Below are positions 17,813-26,290 of a DNA stretch of 64,000 nucleotides, piece after piece. Both the position numbers and the translations under genes were made by a program. Where the stretch lies: contig NZ_CP019067.1 of assembly GCF_001989615.1 (NCBI RefSeq), forward strand, positions 3,224,001 to 3,288,000, given 5' to 3'. The number at the start of each line of letters is the position of its first letter. The stretch's first letter is position 1. This DNA is from Halorientalis sp. IM1011 (lineage in GTDB: Archaea; Halobacteriota; Halobacteria; Halobacteriales; Haloarculaceae). The notes beneath the pieces were generated by a model, which had not been told where the DNA came from, made no database searches, and saw only the letters and a program-made list of their open reading frames with translations.

Positions 17813-18106
17813 TCACCCCGACGAGTCGGGTTCCAGCGGTGTACGGTCGAGGCCGACGGTGTCGTAGTCTTGCTCGGTCGAGAGGACACGTCCGTCGCCG
17901 GTCGTGACGAGGCCGGCGTGGAGTGCGTCGAACGGCGTGAGACCGTACTCGCCGGCCTCGCGGTCGTAGAACAACACCAGCACTTCGGCGTACACGGGTA
18001 TCGATGTATGAACGTCGTCGCGCTCGTCAAGGGCCCGGATTGCGGCGTCCCGTAATCAGTCGTCGTCTTTCACCAGCGCGATGAGGAAGTCGGTTTCGAC
18101 GTACAC
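17813..18106 (-). pseudogene. vapC: Broken VapC toxin (PIN domain)
   Basis: Read from a GTG at 18106, the frame gives MYVETDFLIALVKDDD and then a TGA at 18056-18058, where haloarchaeal VapCs have Trp. The same frame continues without shift through YAEVLVLFYDREAGEYG to LTPFDALHAGLV and LSTEQDYD. The four acidic PIN positions are still visible, but about 25-30 central residues expected between EYG and LTPFD are missing. The nonsense codon and deletion should abolish toxin function. It lies 3 bases after the intact VapB antitoxin gene. Confidence 0.75.
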
Positions 18107-18109
18107 TGC

Positions 18110-18376
18110 TCACTCCTCGCCGTCGTGTGACTGGTCCCCCGCTTCCGCATCCGCCTCTCGGGACATAGCTTCTCGCGCTTGTCCTTTCAGCTCGTCGGCC
18201 TCCGTCTCAGCGAAGGCATCGCCGACGGCCGCTCGGAGGCCATCCAGCGGATCCTCGTCGACGGGGAAGAGCGCGACGTGGCTCGGGAGTTCGACGATAC
18301 GATACTGCTCACCGAACCGCTCGCGTACGTCCTTCGGCAGATAGATCCGCCCCCGCTCGTCTGTCGACTTCGACAT
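18110..18376 (-). CDS. vapB: VapB-type antitoxin (AbrB/SpoVT fold)
   Basis: This 88-residue protein begins with a swapped-hairpin AbrB domain: DERGRIYLPKDVRERFGEQYRIVEL, followed by HVALFPVDEDPLDGLRAAVG. The C-terminal acidic tail is where such antitoxins hold the PIN toxin. The frame is intact although the downstream vapC is broken. GGTGA nine bases before the ATG is a plausible ribosome site. Three GTATTC/CCCG-like repeats lie upstream. Confidence 0.85.
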   Translation of the reverse strand: MSKSTDERGRIYLPKDVRERFGEQYRIVELPSHVALFPVDEDPLDGLRAAVGDAFAETEADELKGQAREAMSREADAEAGDQSHDGEE

Positions 18377-18379
18377 TGC

Positions 18380-18439
18380 GTATTCACCCGTTGTACGGAA
18401 AGAAGCAAAAGTATTCCCGCAATTGACGTATATTTCCCG
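18380..18439. repeat. Three imperfect direct repeats before vapB
   Basis: GTATTCACCCG (18380-18390), GTATTCCCG (18411-18419) and GTATATTTCCCG (18428-18439) are similar elements in the same orientation across the vapB promoter. AbrB-type antitoxins usually bind repeated AT-rich sites in their own promoter, so these may be autoregulatory sites. Confidence 0.4.
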
Positions 18440-18460
18440 TCTCTTTGCCCCAAACGGAAC

Positions 18461-18694
18461 TCACCGCGCGTACAGCGCCGTCCCAAGTAGCGTCGGCAGT
18501 CGCACCCCCTCGTCCGCCGAGACGGCCACGTAGGGCTGGTCGACGGGACCGAAGACGTCCACGACGCGGCCGATCTCGTCCAGATTCTCGTCGACGACGG
18601 TCGTCCCGAAGTCGGGGTGGCCGTCGTCGGGCGAGCGGACGACGGCGAGTCCCTGCGCGGTTCGGACGACCTCGCCGACGCGTTGCATGCTCAC
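18461..18694 (-). CDS. gar1: H/ACA RNP protein Gar1
   Basis: This 77-residue protein is the Gar1 subunit of the H/ACA ribonucleoprotein that guides pseudouridylation. It has the short beta-barrel with [25 protein letters not shown], the core Gar1 signature. Archaeal Gar1 lacks the eukaryotic GAR tails, which fits this length. It overlaps srp19 by 4 bases and forms an operon with it. Confidence 0.88.
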   Translation of the reverse strand: MSMQRVGEVVRTAQGLAVVRSPDDGHPDFGTTVVDENLDEIGRVVDVFGPVDQPYVAVSADEGVRLPTLLGTALYAR

Positions 18695-18969
18695 GAGCGG
18701 ATCACGTCGAGGTAGGCCGCGACCGCGCCCAGCAGGTCGCTCTTGCTCGCGTCGTCGGCGTCCTTGACGAGGACGCGCCCGCGCGGTTCGAACTCCCGGG
18801 AGTACTGTTTGTCCCGCTCGATCACGGCGTCGTAGCCGACCTGTTGGACCGCCTGTGCGATCTCGTCGACGGTCGGCTCCGGGACCGCCTGCTCCAGATT
18901 GACCCGTCGGCCCTCGGCGCGGGTCAACTCCGCGTCGAGAGCGGCGGGCCAGATGACGTTCTCCACCAT
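18691..18969 (-). CDS. srp19: Signal recognition particle protein SRP19
   Basis: This 92-residue protein begins [22 protein letters not shown], the SRP19 hallmark, and continues with [26 protein letters not shown], the RNA-binding loop region. SRP19 binds the tips of 7S RNA and helps SRP54 assemble. It is the first gene of the srp19-gar1 operon. The 7S RNA gene is not in this window. Confidence 0.92.
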   Translation of the reverse strand: MVENVIWPAALDAELTRAEGRRVNLEQAVPEPTVDEIAQAVQQVGYDAVIERDKQYSREFEPRGRVLVKDADDASKSDLLGAVAAYLDVIRS

Positions 18970-19045
18970 ACCCGATCCTCGCCGGGCCGTCGGTAAGGAC
19001 TTTTCCGTCCAGGGTCGGCGTAGGCGGCCCAGTTCGCCCGCCGCG

Positions 19046-20167
19046 TCAGTCCCGCCGTATCGCGAGGAGCGCCGCTGCGATCACTGCTAGCACGGCGACA
19101 GCTGCGCCGAAGCCCGGGCCGTTCGCCGAGGTCGTGCCGGCCGCCGTCCGGTTCGGCGTCTCCACGCCGGTCTCGTTCACCGTCCGGTTGGCCTCGGCCA
19201 GCCCCTCGGGATGCCAGGTCTTGGCGAGCTGAGTCAGCGGAATCGCGACCCGCGGACCGGGCTGGTTGATGTAGCTGTAATCGAGGGCGATGGTCTGGTT
19301 GCGCTCGAACGCGGTCGTCTCGTTGTACGACGCGTCGGCCGAGAGTTCGTAATCGTCGGGGTAGACGATCCACTCGGGGTTCCGGTCGATCACCTCCTCG
19401 GCGCTGAGTTCCTTGTACCCCTCCAGCCCGGCCTCGGCGGCGACGTTCTCCCCGCCGGCGGTCTCGATCACGTCGTGAATGTGGGTTCCCGTACCGGTCG
19501 TGAAGCCGAAGAAGGTGTACAGCACCGACGGTCGATCCGTCGCGTTCGCGTGGGCCTGTCGGGCGCGCTCGACCGTGAGCCGGAACTCGTCGGCTTCCTC
19601 GCGTGCCGACTCACAGGAGCCGACCAGTCGGCCGACCGTCTCGATGTTCCGTGCGATCTCGTCGAGGGATTTCACGCCGGCGAAGTGATACACTGTCACG
19701 TCAGCCCGCCGGAGCGCCTCGACCGTCTCGGGATCGGTGACGTTCGCCGCGAGCACGAGGTCGGGGTTGGTCCCGACGACTTTCTCGACGGTCCCCTCGC
19801 CGCTCACGTCGGTTTTGCCCGACCGGCCGTCCAGGTACGACGTGTACTGGTTTACAGGCATTCCGACGACCCGATCCTGTGCGCCGATCTCCCAGAGGAT
19901 CTGCGCGTCGCTGGGCTGAAGCGCGACGATATCCGTGTCCTCGGACCGGTCGACCGTGACCTCCGTCCCGGTCACGTCGGTCATCGTCACCTCGCCGGAG
20001 CAACGCTGTTGTGCAACCGATGCCGCCGAAACGGCGGACGCGTCGGCCGCTGAATCGACGCTCGTCGCGTCCCCGCCCGATGCCGATCCGCCAGCCGCCG
20101 CGCCGGTCGCCGCGAGCCCGCCGGCGACCAGCACGACCACCACGAGAACGATAGTTCGCGTGTTCAT
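19046..20167 (-). CDS. btuF: Cobalamin-type ABC substrate-binding protein, PGF-CTERM anchored
   Basis: This 373-residue exported protein has an N-terminal signal ([22 protein letters not shown]) and a type III periplasmic-binding fold with [22 protein letters not shown] and [29 protein letters not shown]. The end is a Thr/Asn-rich linker, PGF and a hydrophobic helix closing in AIRRD, which is the archaeosortase PGF-CTERM signal. It is divergent from btuC across 61 bases, so it is the likely receptor of that transporter. A siderophore ligand is the main alternative. Confidence 0.85.
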   Translation of the reverse strand: MNTRTIVLVVVVLVAGGLAATGAAAGGSASGGDATSVDSAADASAVSAASVAQQRCSGEVTMTDVTGTEVTVDRSEDTDIVALQPSDAQILWEIGAQDRVVGMPVNQYTSYLDGRSGKTDVSGEGTVEKVVGTNPDLVLAANVTDPETVEALRRADVTVYHFAGVKSLDEIARNIETVGRLVGSCESAREEADEFRLTVERARQAHANATDRPSVLYTFFGFTTGTGTHIHDVIETAGGENVAAEAGLEGYKELSAEEVIDRNPEWIVYPDDYELSADASYNETTAFERNQTIALDYSYINQPGPRVAIPLTQLAKTWHPEGLAEANRTVNETGVETPNRTAAGTTSANGPGFGAAVAVLAVIAAALLAIRRD

Positions 20168-20185
20168 CTGCGTGGGGCTCGGTCG

Positions 20186-20227
20186 GTATCCAATAAGTAT
20201 TTGCCTACTCCAATCCAGGTTGGATAC
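20186..20227. promoter_or_regulatory. Nested inverted repeats between btuF and btuC
   Basis: GTATCCAA (20186-20193) and TTGGATAC (20220-20227) are exact inverted copies spanning the divergent promoter. A second, tighter repeat TCCAA-N6-TTGGA at 20209-20224 shares the right arm. The right arm ends one base before the btuC ATG, so btuC is probably leaderless and the element covers its core promoter. A shared regulator is likely but not identified. Confidence 0.5.
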
Positions 20228-20228
20228 T

Positions 20229-21329
20229 ATGCACACGGGCGTCCGGACCGTCTGGTGGTCGGCCGGCCTGTCCGTCCTCCTCGCGGCGGTGATCCTCGGG
20301 AGCGCGACCGTCGGCCCGGTCGCCATCGACGCCGTCACCGTCGCGAAGGCCACGCTCAACGCCGTCGCCGTCCCCATTGGCGTCTCGATAGCTGTCGAGT
20401 CCGCCAGCGCGTTCGGCGCGTCGGTCCCCGTGCCGGTACCGGACGTGTCCTACTACTACCCGTTCTCGTTATCGGTCCCCGCGACGGCCGAAACCATCGT
20501 CCGTCGGGTTCGACTCCCCCGGATCGCACTGGCGGCCGTCGTCGGCTTCTCGCTGTCCTCTGCCGGCGCGGTCATGCAGGGCTTCTTCCGCAATCCGATG
20601 GCCGACCCGTCGATCATTGGCGTCTCCTCCGGCGCGGCCGTCGGTGCCGTCGCGACCATCGCCTTCCCGCTCGCGATCCCCTTCGGCCTCCAGACCGCGG
20701 CCTTCGCCGGAGCCCTCGCGGCCGCCTTCGGCGTCTACGCCATCGCCAGTGAGGGCGGTCGGACGCCGGTGGCCACCCTGCTTCTGGCAGGTGTCGCCGT
20801 CCAGACGCTGCTCGGCGCGGCCGTCTCCTACATGCTGTTGCAGGCCGGTCAGAGCCTCCGGGAAGCCGTCTACTGGCTGATGGGGCAACTCTCGGGTTCC
20901 TCGTGGGCCGAGGTCGAGGTGACCCTGCCGCTCTCCCTGCTCGCGTTCGCCGTCCTCTACGCCTACGCCCGGGATCTGAACGTCCTCCTGCTCGGAGAGG
21001 TCGACGCCCACACGCTCGGAATCGAGGTCGAGCGCACCAAGCGAATCCTGCTCGCGGTGTCGAGCGTCATCACGGCCGCTGCGGTGGCCGTCGCTGGCGT
21101 CATCGGCTTCGTCGGCCTGATCGTCCCCCACGTCATGCGCCTCCTCGTCGGCCCGGACCACCGCATCCTGCTCCCGACGAGCGCGCTGGCCGGCGCGGCG
21201 TTCCTCGTCGCCGCCGACACGTTCGCCCGCGCCGGTCCAGCGGAGGTCCCGGTCGGTATCGTCACCGCCGCGCTGGGCGCGCCCTTCTTCCTCTACCTGC
21301 TTCGCTCCCGGGAGGTGCACGCGCTGTGA
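20229..21329 (+). CDS. btuC: Cobalamin-type ABC permease
   Basis: This 366-residue FecCD-family permease has about ten membrane helices. It shows [46 protein letters not shown], the family's conserved N-terminal region, and the [20 protein letters not shown] loop that contacts the ATPase. The start is the ATG at 20229. It overlaps btuD by 4 bases (GTGA). Confidence 0.9.
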   Translation: MHTGVRTVWWSAGLSVLLAAVILGSATVGPVAIDAVTVAKATLNAVAVPIGVSIAVESASAFGASVPVPVPDVSYYYPFSLSVPATAETIVRRVRLPRIALAAVVGFSLSSAGAVMQGFFRNPMADPSIIGVSSGAAVGAVATIAFPLAIPFGLQTAAFAGALAAAFGVYAIASEGGRTPVATLLLAGVAVQTLLGAAVSYMLLQAGQSLREAVYWLMGQLSGSSWAEVEVTLPLSLLAFAVLYAYARDLNVLLLGEVDAHTLGIEVERTKRILLAVSSVITAAAVAVAGVIGFVGLIVPHVMRLLVGPDHRILLPTSALAGAAFLVAADTFARAGPAEVPVGIVTAALGAPFFLYLLRSREVHAL

Positions 21330-22579
21330 TCGACGTCTCCGATCTCACCGTCGCTCGCGGCGGCGTCACCGTCTTCGAGGACGTGTCGATCACCGTCGAG
21401 GAGGGGGAATTCGTCGCGCTCGTCGGTCCCAACGGTGCGGGCAAGACGACGCTCCTGCAGGCGATCAACGGCGTCCTCGATCCCGAGTCGGGGGGCGTCC
21501 GGATCGACGACTGCGCGATCACCGGGTGCTCGGCCCGGGAACTCGGCCGGCTGGTCGCGACCGTCCCGCAGGACACCCACGTCGGCTTCGACTTCTCCGT
21601 CGAGGACATCGTCGCGATGGGGCGCACGCCCTACCACACCCGCTTCGGCCGGTCCGACAGTGAGGCCGACCGCCGGGCGGTCCGGCGTGCCCTCGAACGG
21701 ACCGCGACTGCCCAGTTCGCCGAGCGTCCCGTCGACGAGGTCAGCGGTGGCGAGCGCCAGCGCGTCCTGCTCGCACGCGCGCTCGCACAGGACACACCCG
21801 CACTCCTGCTCGACGAACCGACCGCCAGCCTCGACGTGAACCACCAGGTCGAGACGCTGTCGCTGGTGTCGGAACTCGCCGCCTCCGGCAAGGCCGCGCT
21901 AGCGGCGATCCACGACCTCGACCTCGCGGCACGCTTTTGCGACCGCCTCGTCCTGCTCGCGGACGGCCGCGTGCTGGCGAACGGCCCGCCCGCCGTCGTC
22001 CTCGACGCCGATCCCATCGGATCGGCCTTCGACGCCGACGCTGCCGTCGCGACCCATCCCACTACGGGCACCCCGTCGGTGACGGCCTTCGGGGACCGCC
22101 GGGACCGAGACCTGACCGTCCACGTCGTCGGGAGCGGCCGGGTCGCCGCACGCGTGATCGCCCGTCTCCACGACGCCGGCGCGACCGTCACCGTCGGCCC
22201 GCTCCCCGATGGCGACTTCGCCGTCGAGACGGCCCGCGCTCGGGACGTGGAGACAGTGACCGTTTCTCCCTTCGCCTCTCCGGACGGTGAGAGCCGCCAG
22301 CGGGCGACTGCGCTCCGCGACGCTGCCGACGTGACCGTCGCGGCCGATCCCCCAGCGGCCGACGGTATCGCGTCCCTGCTCGATGGCCAGTCTCCAGTCG
22401 TCACCGTCACGGGCGGTGGTGACGCGGAGGTGGGCGAGGAGGACGTTGAATCCGATACGGGGGGTCGCGACCGGCCCGACGGACGAACGGAGCGATCGGC
22501 GACGGTCACGACAGTTTCCGGCGTCGTCGGCGCTGTCGCGACGCTGGAGCGCGAACGGGAACTCCCCGCGGACGATTAA
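21326..22579 (+). CDS. btuD: Cobalamin-type ABC ATPase with C-terminal extension
   Basis: The first 245 of 417 residues are an ABC ATPase with Walker [10 protein letters not shown], signature [15 protein letters not shown] and Walker [12 protein letters not shown]. The GTG start overlaps the btuC stop. About 170 further residues form an extra domain starting near [37 protein letters not shown], which looks Rossmann-like. Similar tails occur on haloarchaeal BtuD proteins; their role is unknown. Confidence 0.88.
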   Translation: MIDVSDLTVARGGVTVFEDVSITVEEGEFVALVGPNGAGKTTLLQAINGVLDPESGGVRIDDCAITGCSARELGRLVATVPQDTHVGFDFSVEDIVAMGRTPYHTRFGRSDSEADRRAVRRALERTATAQFAERPVDEVSGGERQRVLLARALAQDTPALLLDEPTASLDVNHQVETLSLVSELAASGKAALAAIHDLDLAARFCDRLVLLADGRVLANGPPAVVLDADPIGSAFDADAAVATHPTTGTPSVTAFGDRRDRDLTVHVVGSGRVAARVIARLHDAGATVTVGPLPDGDFAVETARARDVETVTVSPFASPDGESRQRATALRDAADVTVAADPPAADGIASLLDGQSPVVTVTGGGDAEVGEEDVESDTGGRDRPDGRTERSATVTTVSGVVGAVATLERERELPADD

Positions 22580-22585
22580 CGACGG

Positions 22586-23008
22586 TCAGGAGAGATCGAC
22601 GGTCAGCACCGGCATCGACGCGTCGGCGACGACCTTCTCTGCGGTGCTCCCGAGGATGTTCTGGGTGTAGTCGTCGCCCTGCGTACCCATCGTCACCACG
22701 TCGACGCCCTCCGCATCGGCGTAGGCGACGATCTCCTCGGCGGGCGTTCCGCGGCGGATGGCGGTGACCGTGTCCAGTCCCGCGGCTTCGAGTTCGTCCG
22801 CGACGGTCCCGACGGCGTCGGCCCCTTTCGATTGCAGATCTTCCAGCACGTCGGCCTTCATCTCGTCGTCGAGCGTCAGGAACGCCCGGTCGTCGACGAC
22901 GAAGAGGACGTGGACGGTGGCGTCGTCGGGTGCGATGTCGGTCGTGCGGTCGAGGACGGCGTCGAACCCCTCGCCGCCGTCGGTCGGGACCAGAATGTCG
23001 TCGTACAT
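22586..23008 (-). CDS. Universal stress protein (UspA family)
   Basis: This 140-residue single-domain protein begins MYDDILVPTDGGEG and has the ATP-binding end motif MGTQGDDYTQNILGSTAEKV, a G-x2-G-x9-G-S variant. Such proteins bind ATP and are induced by stress; targets are rarely known. Its stop is 6 bases from the convergent btuD stop. Confidence 0.88.
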   Translation of the reverse strand: MYDDILVPTDGGEGFDAVLDRTTDIAPDDATVHVLFVVDDRAFLTLDDEMKADVLEDLQSKGADAVGTVADELEAAGLDTVTAIRRGTPAEEIVAYADAEGVDVVTMGTQGDDYTQNILGSTAEKVVADASMPVLTVDLS

Positions 23009-23128
23009 ACGTGATCGTCACCCCGCGGCGTACACACGCCTTTCGGTCTCGCGCTGGGTCGCCAGGGACAGTTTCACGGTGAGAAACTCCGCCCCGCCTT
23101 ATACCTTCCCCACGGCGGTGGGCCCGGT

Positions 23129-23599
23129 ATGGGATTCGAGATCAACGGCCCGTCGAGCACCATCGGGGTCGTCCTCCTGTTGGTCGGCGGCCTCGCGATC
23201 GTCGGATATGGAGGGTACAGCTACGTCACACAGACCTCGGCGGTGGACTCCGCGGTCGAGGTGAACGCGACCGTCACGTCGACCGGCGTCGAAGAGGTCA
23301 GCCAGCGTCGCGGCGTCGAGTACACGCCGAGTGCGACGTTCGAGTATACCTACGAGGGCCAGTCCTACAACGCATCGAACGTGTATCCCGGCCCGCTGAC
23401 CCGGGAATTCGGGACCAAGGAGACCGCTCGGGAACAGCTAGACGGATACGAACAGGGCGACACGGTGACTGCCTACGTGCCGCCGGACAGGCCCGGGAGC
23501 GCCTTCCTCCTACGCGAGCGCAGTAACAAGCCCTTCATCGTGATCGGTATCGGCGTCCTGCTGTCGCTGGGTGGGCTGTACTCGGTCCGAAATCTCTGA
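23129..23599 (+). CDS. DUF3592 membrane protein
   Basis: This 156-residue protein has an N-terminal helix (about 11-31), an outside beta-rich DUF3592 domain with YTPSATFEYTYEGQSYNASNVYPG and TVTAYVPPDRPGSAFLLRE, and a second helix near the C-terminus. Archaeal members are not characterised. It is a single gene with an ATG at 23129. Confidence 0.8.
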   Translation: MGFEINGPSSTIGVVLLLVGGLAIVGYGGYSYVTQTSAVDSAVEVNATVTSTGVEEVSQRRGVEYTPSATFEYTYEGQSYNASNVYPGPLTREFGTKETAREQLDGYEQGDTVTAYVPPDRPGSAFLLRERSNKPFIVIGIGVLLSLGGLYSVRNL

Positions 23600-23678
23600 G
23601 CAGCGGTCCGCAGGAGCACAGCGTGCATCCTGCGGCACGACCGACACTGACACAATCACGGCGTGCGAGCCAGTGGCT

Positions 23679-24245
23679 ATGACGGCCGAAGACCCAGCGG
23701 ACGCCGACCGTCGCCTCGTCGAGGGGTGGCAGGGCCGGTTCTACGAGGATTTCACGGTCGGCGACGTGTACAAACACCCCTACGGTCGGACCGTCACGGA
23801 GACCGACAACGTCTGGTTCACCAACCTGACGATGAACACGAACCCGATGCACTTCAACGAGGCCTACGCCGCCGAGACGGAGTTCGGCGAGCGCCTCGTC
23901 GACGGCACCTTCGTCATCGCGCTGGCCGTGGGCATGAGCGTCGCCGACGTGTCGGCCAACGCCACGGCCAATCTGGGCTACGACGACATCCGACACCACG
24001 CCCCCGTCTTCCACGGCGACACGCTGTTCGCCGAGAGCGAAGTCATCGAGAAGCGCGACTCCGAATCGCGGGACCACGTCGGCATCGTCACGACCGAACT
24101 CAGAGCCTACAACCAGGACGACGAACTCGTCCTCTCGCTGGAGCGGACGCCGATGGTCCTGAAACGCGAGGCCGCCGAGCCCTCCGCTGCACAGCCGACG
24201 GGCTGGCCCGAGGGCGTCGGCACGCAACCGGAGGATCTGGAGTGA
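23679..24245 (+). CDS. MaoC-like hotdog dehydratase
   Basis: This 188-residue single-hotdog protein resembles MaoC and R-specific enoyl-CoA hydratases: FYEDFTVGDVYKHPYGRTVTETDNVWFTNLTMNTNPMHFNEAYA contains the hydratase 2 motif with the Asn/His pair in place of the catalytic Asp/His, and ANLGYDDIRHHAPVFHGDTL follows. Its likely role is acyl-CoA hydration or a related step in fatty-acid or branched-acid metabolism, consistent with other acyl-CoA genes in the window. The start is the ATG at 23679. Confidence 0.82.
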   Translation: MTAEDPADADRRLVEGWQGRFYEDFTVGDVYKHPYGRTVTETDNVWFTNLTMNTNPMHFNEAYAAETEFGERLVDGTFVIALAVGMSVADVSANATANLGYDDIRHHAPVFHGDTLFAESEVIEKRDSESRDHVGIVTTELRAYNQDDELVLSLERTPMVLKREAAEPSAAQPTGWPEGVGTQPEDLE

Positions 24246-24327
24246 CGGGACCGCCACGGCTCGACGGCGACGTGCCGATCAACTGACTCCTGAAACCGAC
24301 TGGTTAGTGGATCGAGAGCGGGCTGGT

Positions 24328-24370
24328 CCCGGCTTAGGGGAGCGGCGTCGCCAGATTCCCGTAAGCCGGG
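24328..24370. other. Long intergenic hairpin
   Basis: CCCGGCTTA (24328-24336) and TAAGCCGGG (24362-24370) are exact inverted copies. The 25 bases between them continue the pairing (GGGGA against TTCCC with a bulge, then GGC against GCC), so the whole 43 bases can fold into one rod. It lies 82 bases after the MaoC stop and 63 bases before the next start. It may be a terminator, a leader structure or a small RNA. Confidence 0.5.
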
Positions 24371-24433
24371 CCTAGACCGTCCCGGAGCGTGAAAGGACGA
24401 AGGGCGGTTACTCGGCGAGGGTGAACGGGACGT

Positions 24434-25423
24434 ATGTTCGACACCGACCGGGACGGCACCGGTCTCGGGACGGCTGGCACGGTACTGCTCGTTGTCGCGG
24501 TCCTGCTCGTGATCGGGGTGTCCGTCGTCGTGGCAGGGTTCACGACCGATCTGCTCGGTGTCCCCGAGGTCACGGCGGTCGACAACGAGTTCGCCGGCGT
24601 CACCGAGTCGATCACGGTCGTCGACTCGGGCGTGACCGTCCGCAACCCCAACCCCGTCACCGTCGCGGTCGATTCGGTCGACCTGCGCCACACCGTCTTC
24701 GCGAACGGCGTCCGGATGGGGTGGGGATCGCGGGAGGCGGTGTCGCTCCCCGTAGGCAACTCCACGGTCGAGATCGGGACGGACCTCCGGAACGACCGGT
24801 TCACCGACTGGTGGATGCGGCACGTAGAGCGGGGCGAGCGGACCAACTTGACAGTCGTCGCAAGCGTCACCTCGGCCACGTTCGACACCCTGTACTCCCG
24901 TACGGTCCTCACCAGAACGGTTCGAACCGACGCGCTCGCCGCCGTCGAGACCGATCGTCGGATCCCCGTCGAAGCCGACACCGCGCTGGTCTCGGGACCG
25001 GTCCTGTACGTCGAGCGGACCCGGGCGCGATGGGCGTCGGTCTCACAGAATCGCACGGTCGTCGCGGTGAACGCCACCCTCTCCAATCCGACGGCGTTCG
25101 AGATCCCCCTACAGTCCGTCGGCTTCGACGTGGCGATGAACGACGTCGCGATCGCGAACGGGTCGACGGTCGACGCCACCACGATTCCCGCGGGGTCGAC
25201 CGCCAACCTGACCGTCCGGGTCGTCGTGGACAACGGCAAACTCGACGCGTGGTGGCCCACCCACCTCGAACGAAATCAGACGACGCGAGTCCGGATCGAT
25301 CCAAGGGTACGGGTCGACCTCTCCCGGTACGGTCGCGGCACGAGGACGGTCACTCCAGCGCCGATCAATCGAACCGTCGAGACGGATTTCTTCGCGGACG
25401 AGGGAACGTTCGGCGCGGTCTGA
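24434..25423 (+). CDS. LEA14/WHy-like membrane-anchored protein
   Basis: This 329-residue protein has one N-terminal membrane helix (about 14-36) and two LEA14-type WHy domains, shown by NPNPVTVAVDSVDLRHTVFANG and, about 170 residues later, NPTAFEIPLQSVGFDVAMNDVAIANG. Each is followed by a V-D-x-[TR]-x-T-x-P-x-G style strand. These beta domains are linked to desiccation and stress tolerance. It is convergent with fbp, with only 3 bases between stops. Confidence 0.8.
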   Translation: MFDTDRDGTGLGTAGTVLLVVAVLLVIGVSVVVAGFTTDLLGVPEVTAVDNEFAGVTESITVVDSGVTVRNPNPVTVAVDSVDLRHTVFANGVRMGWGSREAVSLPVGNSTVEIGTDLRNDRFTDWWMRHVERGERTNLTVVASVTSATFDTLYSRTVLTRTVRTDALAAVETDRRIPVEADTALVSGPVLYVERTRARWASVSQNRTVVAVNATLSNPTAFEIPLQSVGFDVAMNDVAIANGSTVDATTIPAGSTANLTVRVVVDNGKLDAWWPTHLERNQTTRVRIDPRVRVDLSRYGRGTRTVTPAPINRTVETDFFADEGTFGAV

Positions 25424-25426
25424 TGG

Positions 25427-26290
25427 TCACTCCAGCGCGGCTTCCAGTCGCTCGATCAACTCGGTGTTGCCGACGTGGACCGGCACGCGCTGGTGGAGTT
25501 CGTCGGGCTCGACCGAAAGCAGGGATCGCTCGCCGTCCGAGGACCGCCCGCCGGCGCACTCGACGACGTAGCCGATAGGGTTGCCCTCGAACTGCAGGCG
25601 GAGTTTGCCGTTCTCGGCCGATTCGAGGGCAGGATACGCGAAGATGCCGCCGTACTCCATGACCTGACTCACGTCGCCGATCATCGCACCGCCGTAGCGG
25701 AGTTTCAGTTCGTCCTCGATCTCGCGGACGAACGCCTCGAAGTCCGCCGGCCAGTCCGGGACGCGACCGCCGAACCCGTAGACGACGGGATCGGTCGGGA
25801 TCGTCACGTCCTCGTCGACGACGCGGCGTTCGACATCGCCGTCGTCCTCGACGATCACGGACTCGGTCACCGTTTCGTCGCGGGCCCACACGAGCGTCGT
25901 GATCGGGCCGTAGAGGACGTAGCCCGCGCCGACGAGCGCACTCCCGGGGGCCGGCAGCGGTTCGTCGTACACCGCGACGATCGTCCCCATCACGTTGTTG
26001 GACTTCAGGTTCGAGGAGCCGTCGAGCGGGTCACAGGCGACGTGGAGGTCACCCTCGGACCCGTCACTCCCGACGACCCCCTCGCGTTCCTCGCTGGCGT
26101 AGCTTGCGACGCCGTCGATGGCGAGCAGGCGCTCTTCGAGCATCTCGTCGGCGTGCCGGTCGGCCGCGAGCATCTGTTCGCCGGAGGGGTTCTCGCTGGT
26201 CTCGTACTCCCGGCGACCGGGCAGGCTCGACCGAATCTCCGGGGCCGTCTCGGCCACTGTGTCGACGATCTCCGAAACCGGGTCGCTCAT
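25427..26290 (-). CDS. fbp: Fructose-1,6-bisphosphatase (class I type)
   Basis: This 287-residue enzyme removes the 1-phosphate of fructose 1,6-bisphosphate in gluconeogenesis. DPLDGSSNL near residues 87-95 is the metal and phosphate site of class I FBPases, and GNPIGYVVECAGGRSS is the conserved C-terminal active-site strand. It begins directly at the base after the aldolase gene's TAG, so the two genes form a gluconeogenic operon. Confidence 0.92.
   Translation of the reverse strand: MSDPVSEIVDTVAETAPEIRSSLPGRREYETSENPSGEQMLAADRHADEMLEERLLAIDGVASYASEEREGVVGSDGSEGDLHVACDPLDGSSNLKSNNVMGTIVAVYDEPLPAPGSALVGAGYVLYGPITTLVWARDETVTESVIVEDDGDVERRVVDEDVTIPTDPVVYGFGGRVPDWPADFEAFVREIEDELKLRYGGAMIGDVSQVMEYGGIFAYPALESAENGKLRLQFEGNPIGYVVECAGGRSSDGERSLLSVEPDELHQRVPVHVGNTELIERLEAALE

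Noticed and set aside
18056-18058. TGA in vapC as a selenocysteine codon
   Set aside because: The position is Trp in haloarchaeal VapCs, the gene also has a central deletion, and halophilic archaea are not known to use selenocysteine.
20168-20228. Cobalamin riboswitch before btuC
   Set aside because: The gap is only 61 bases and lacks the B12-box core; the btuC start is probably leaderless.
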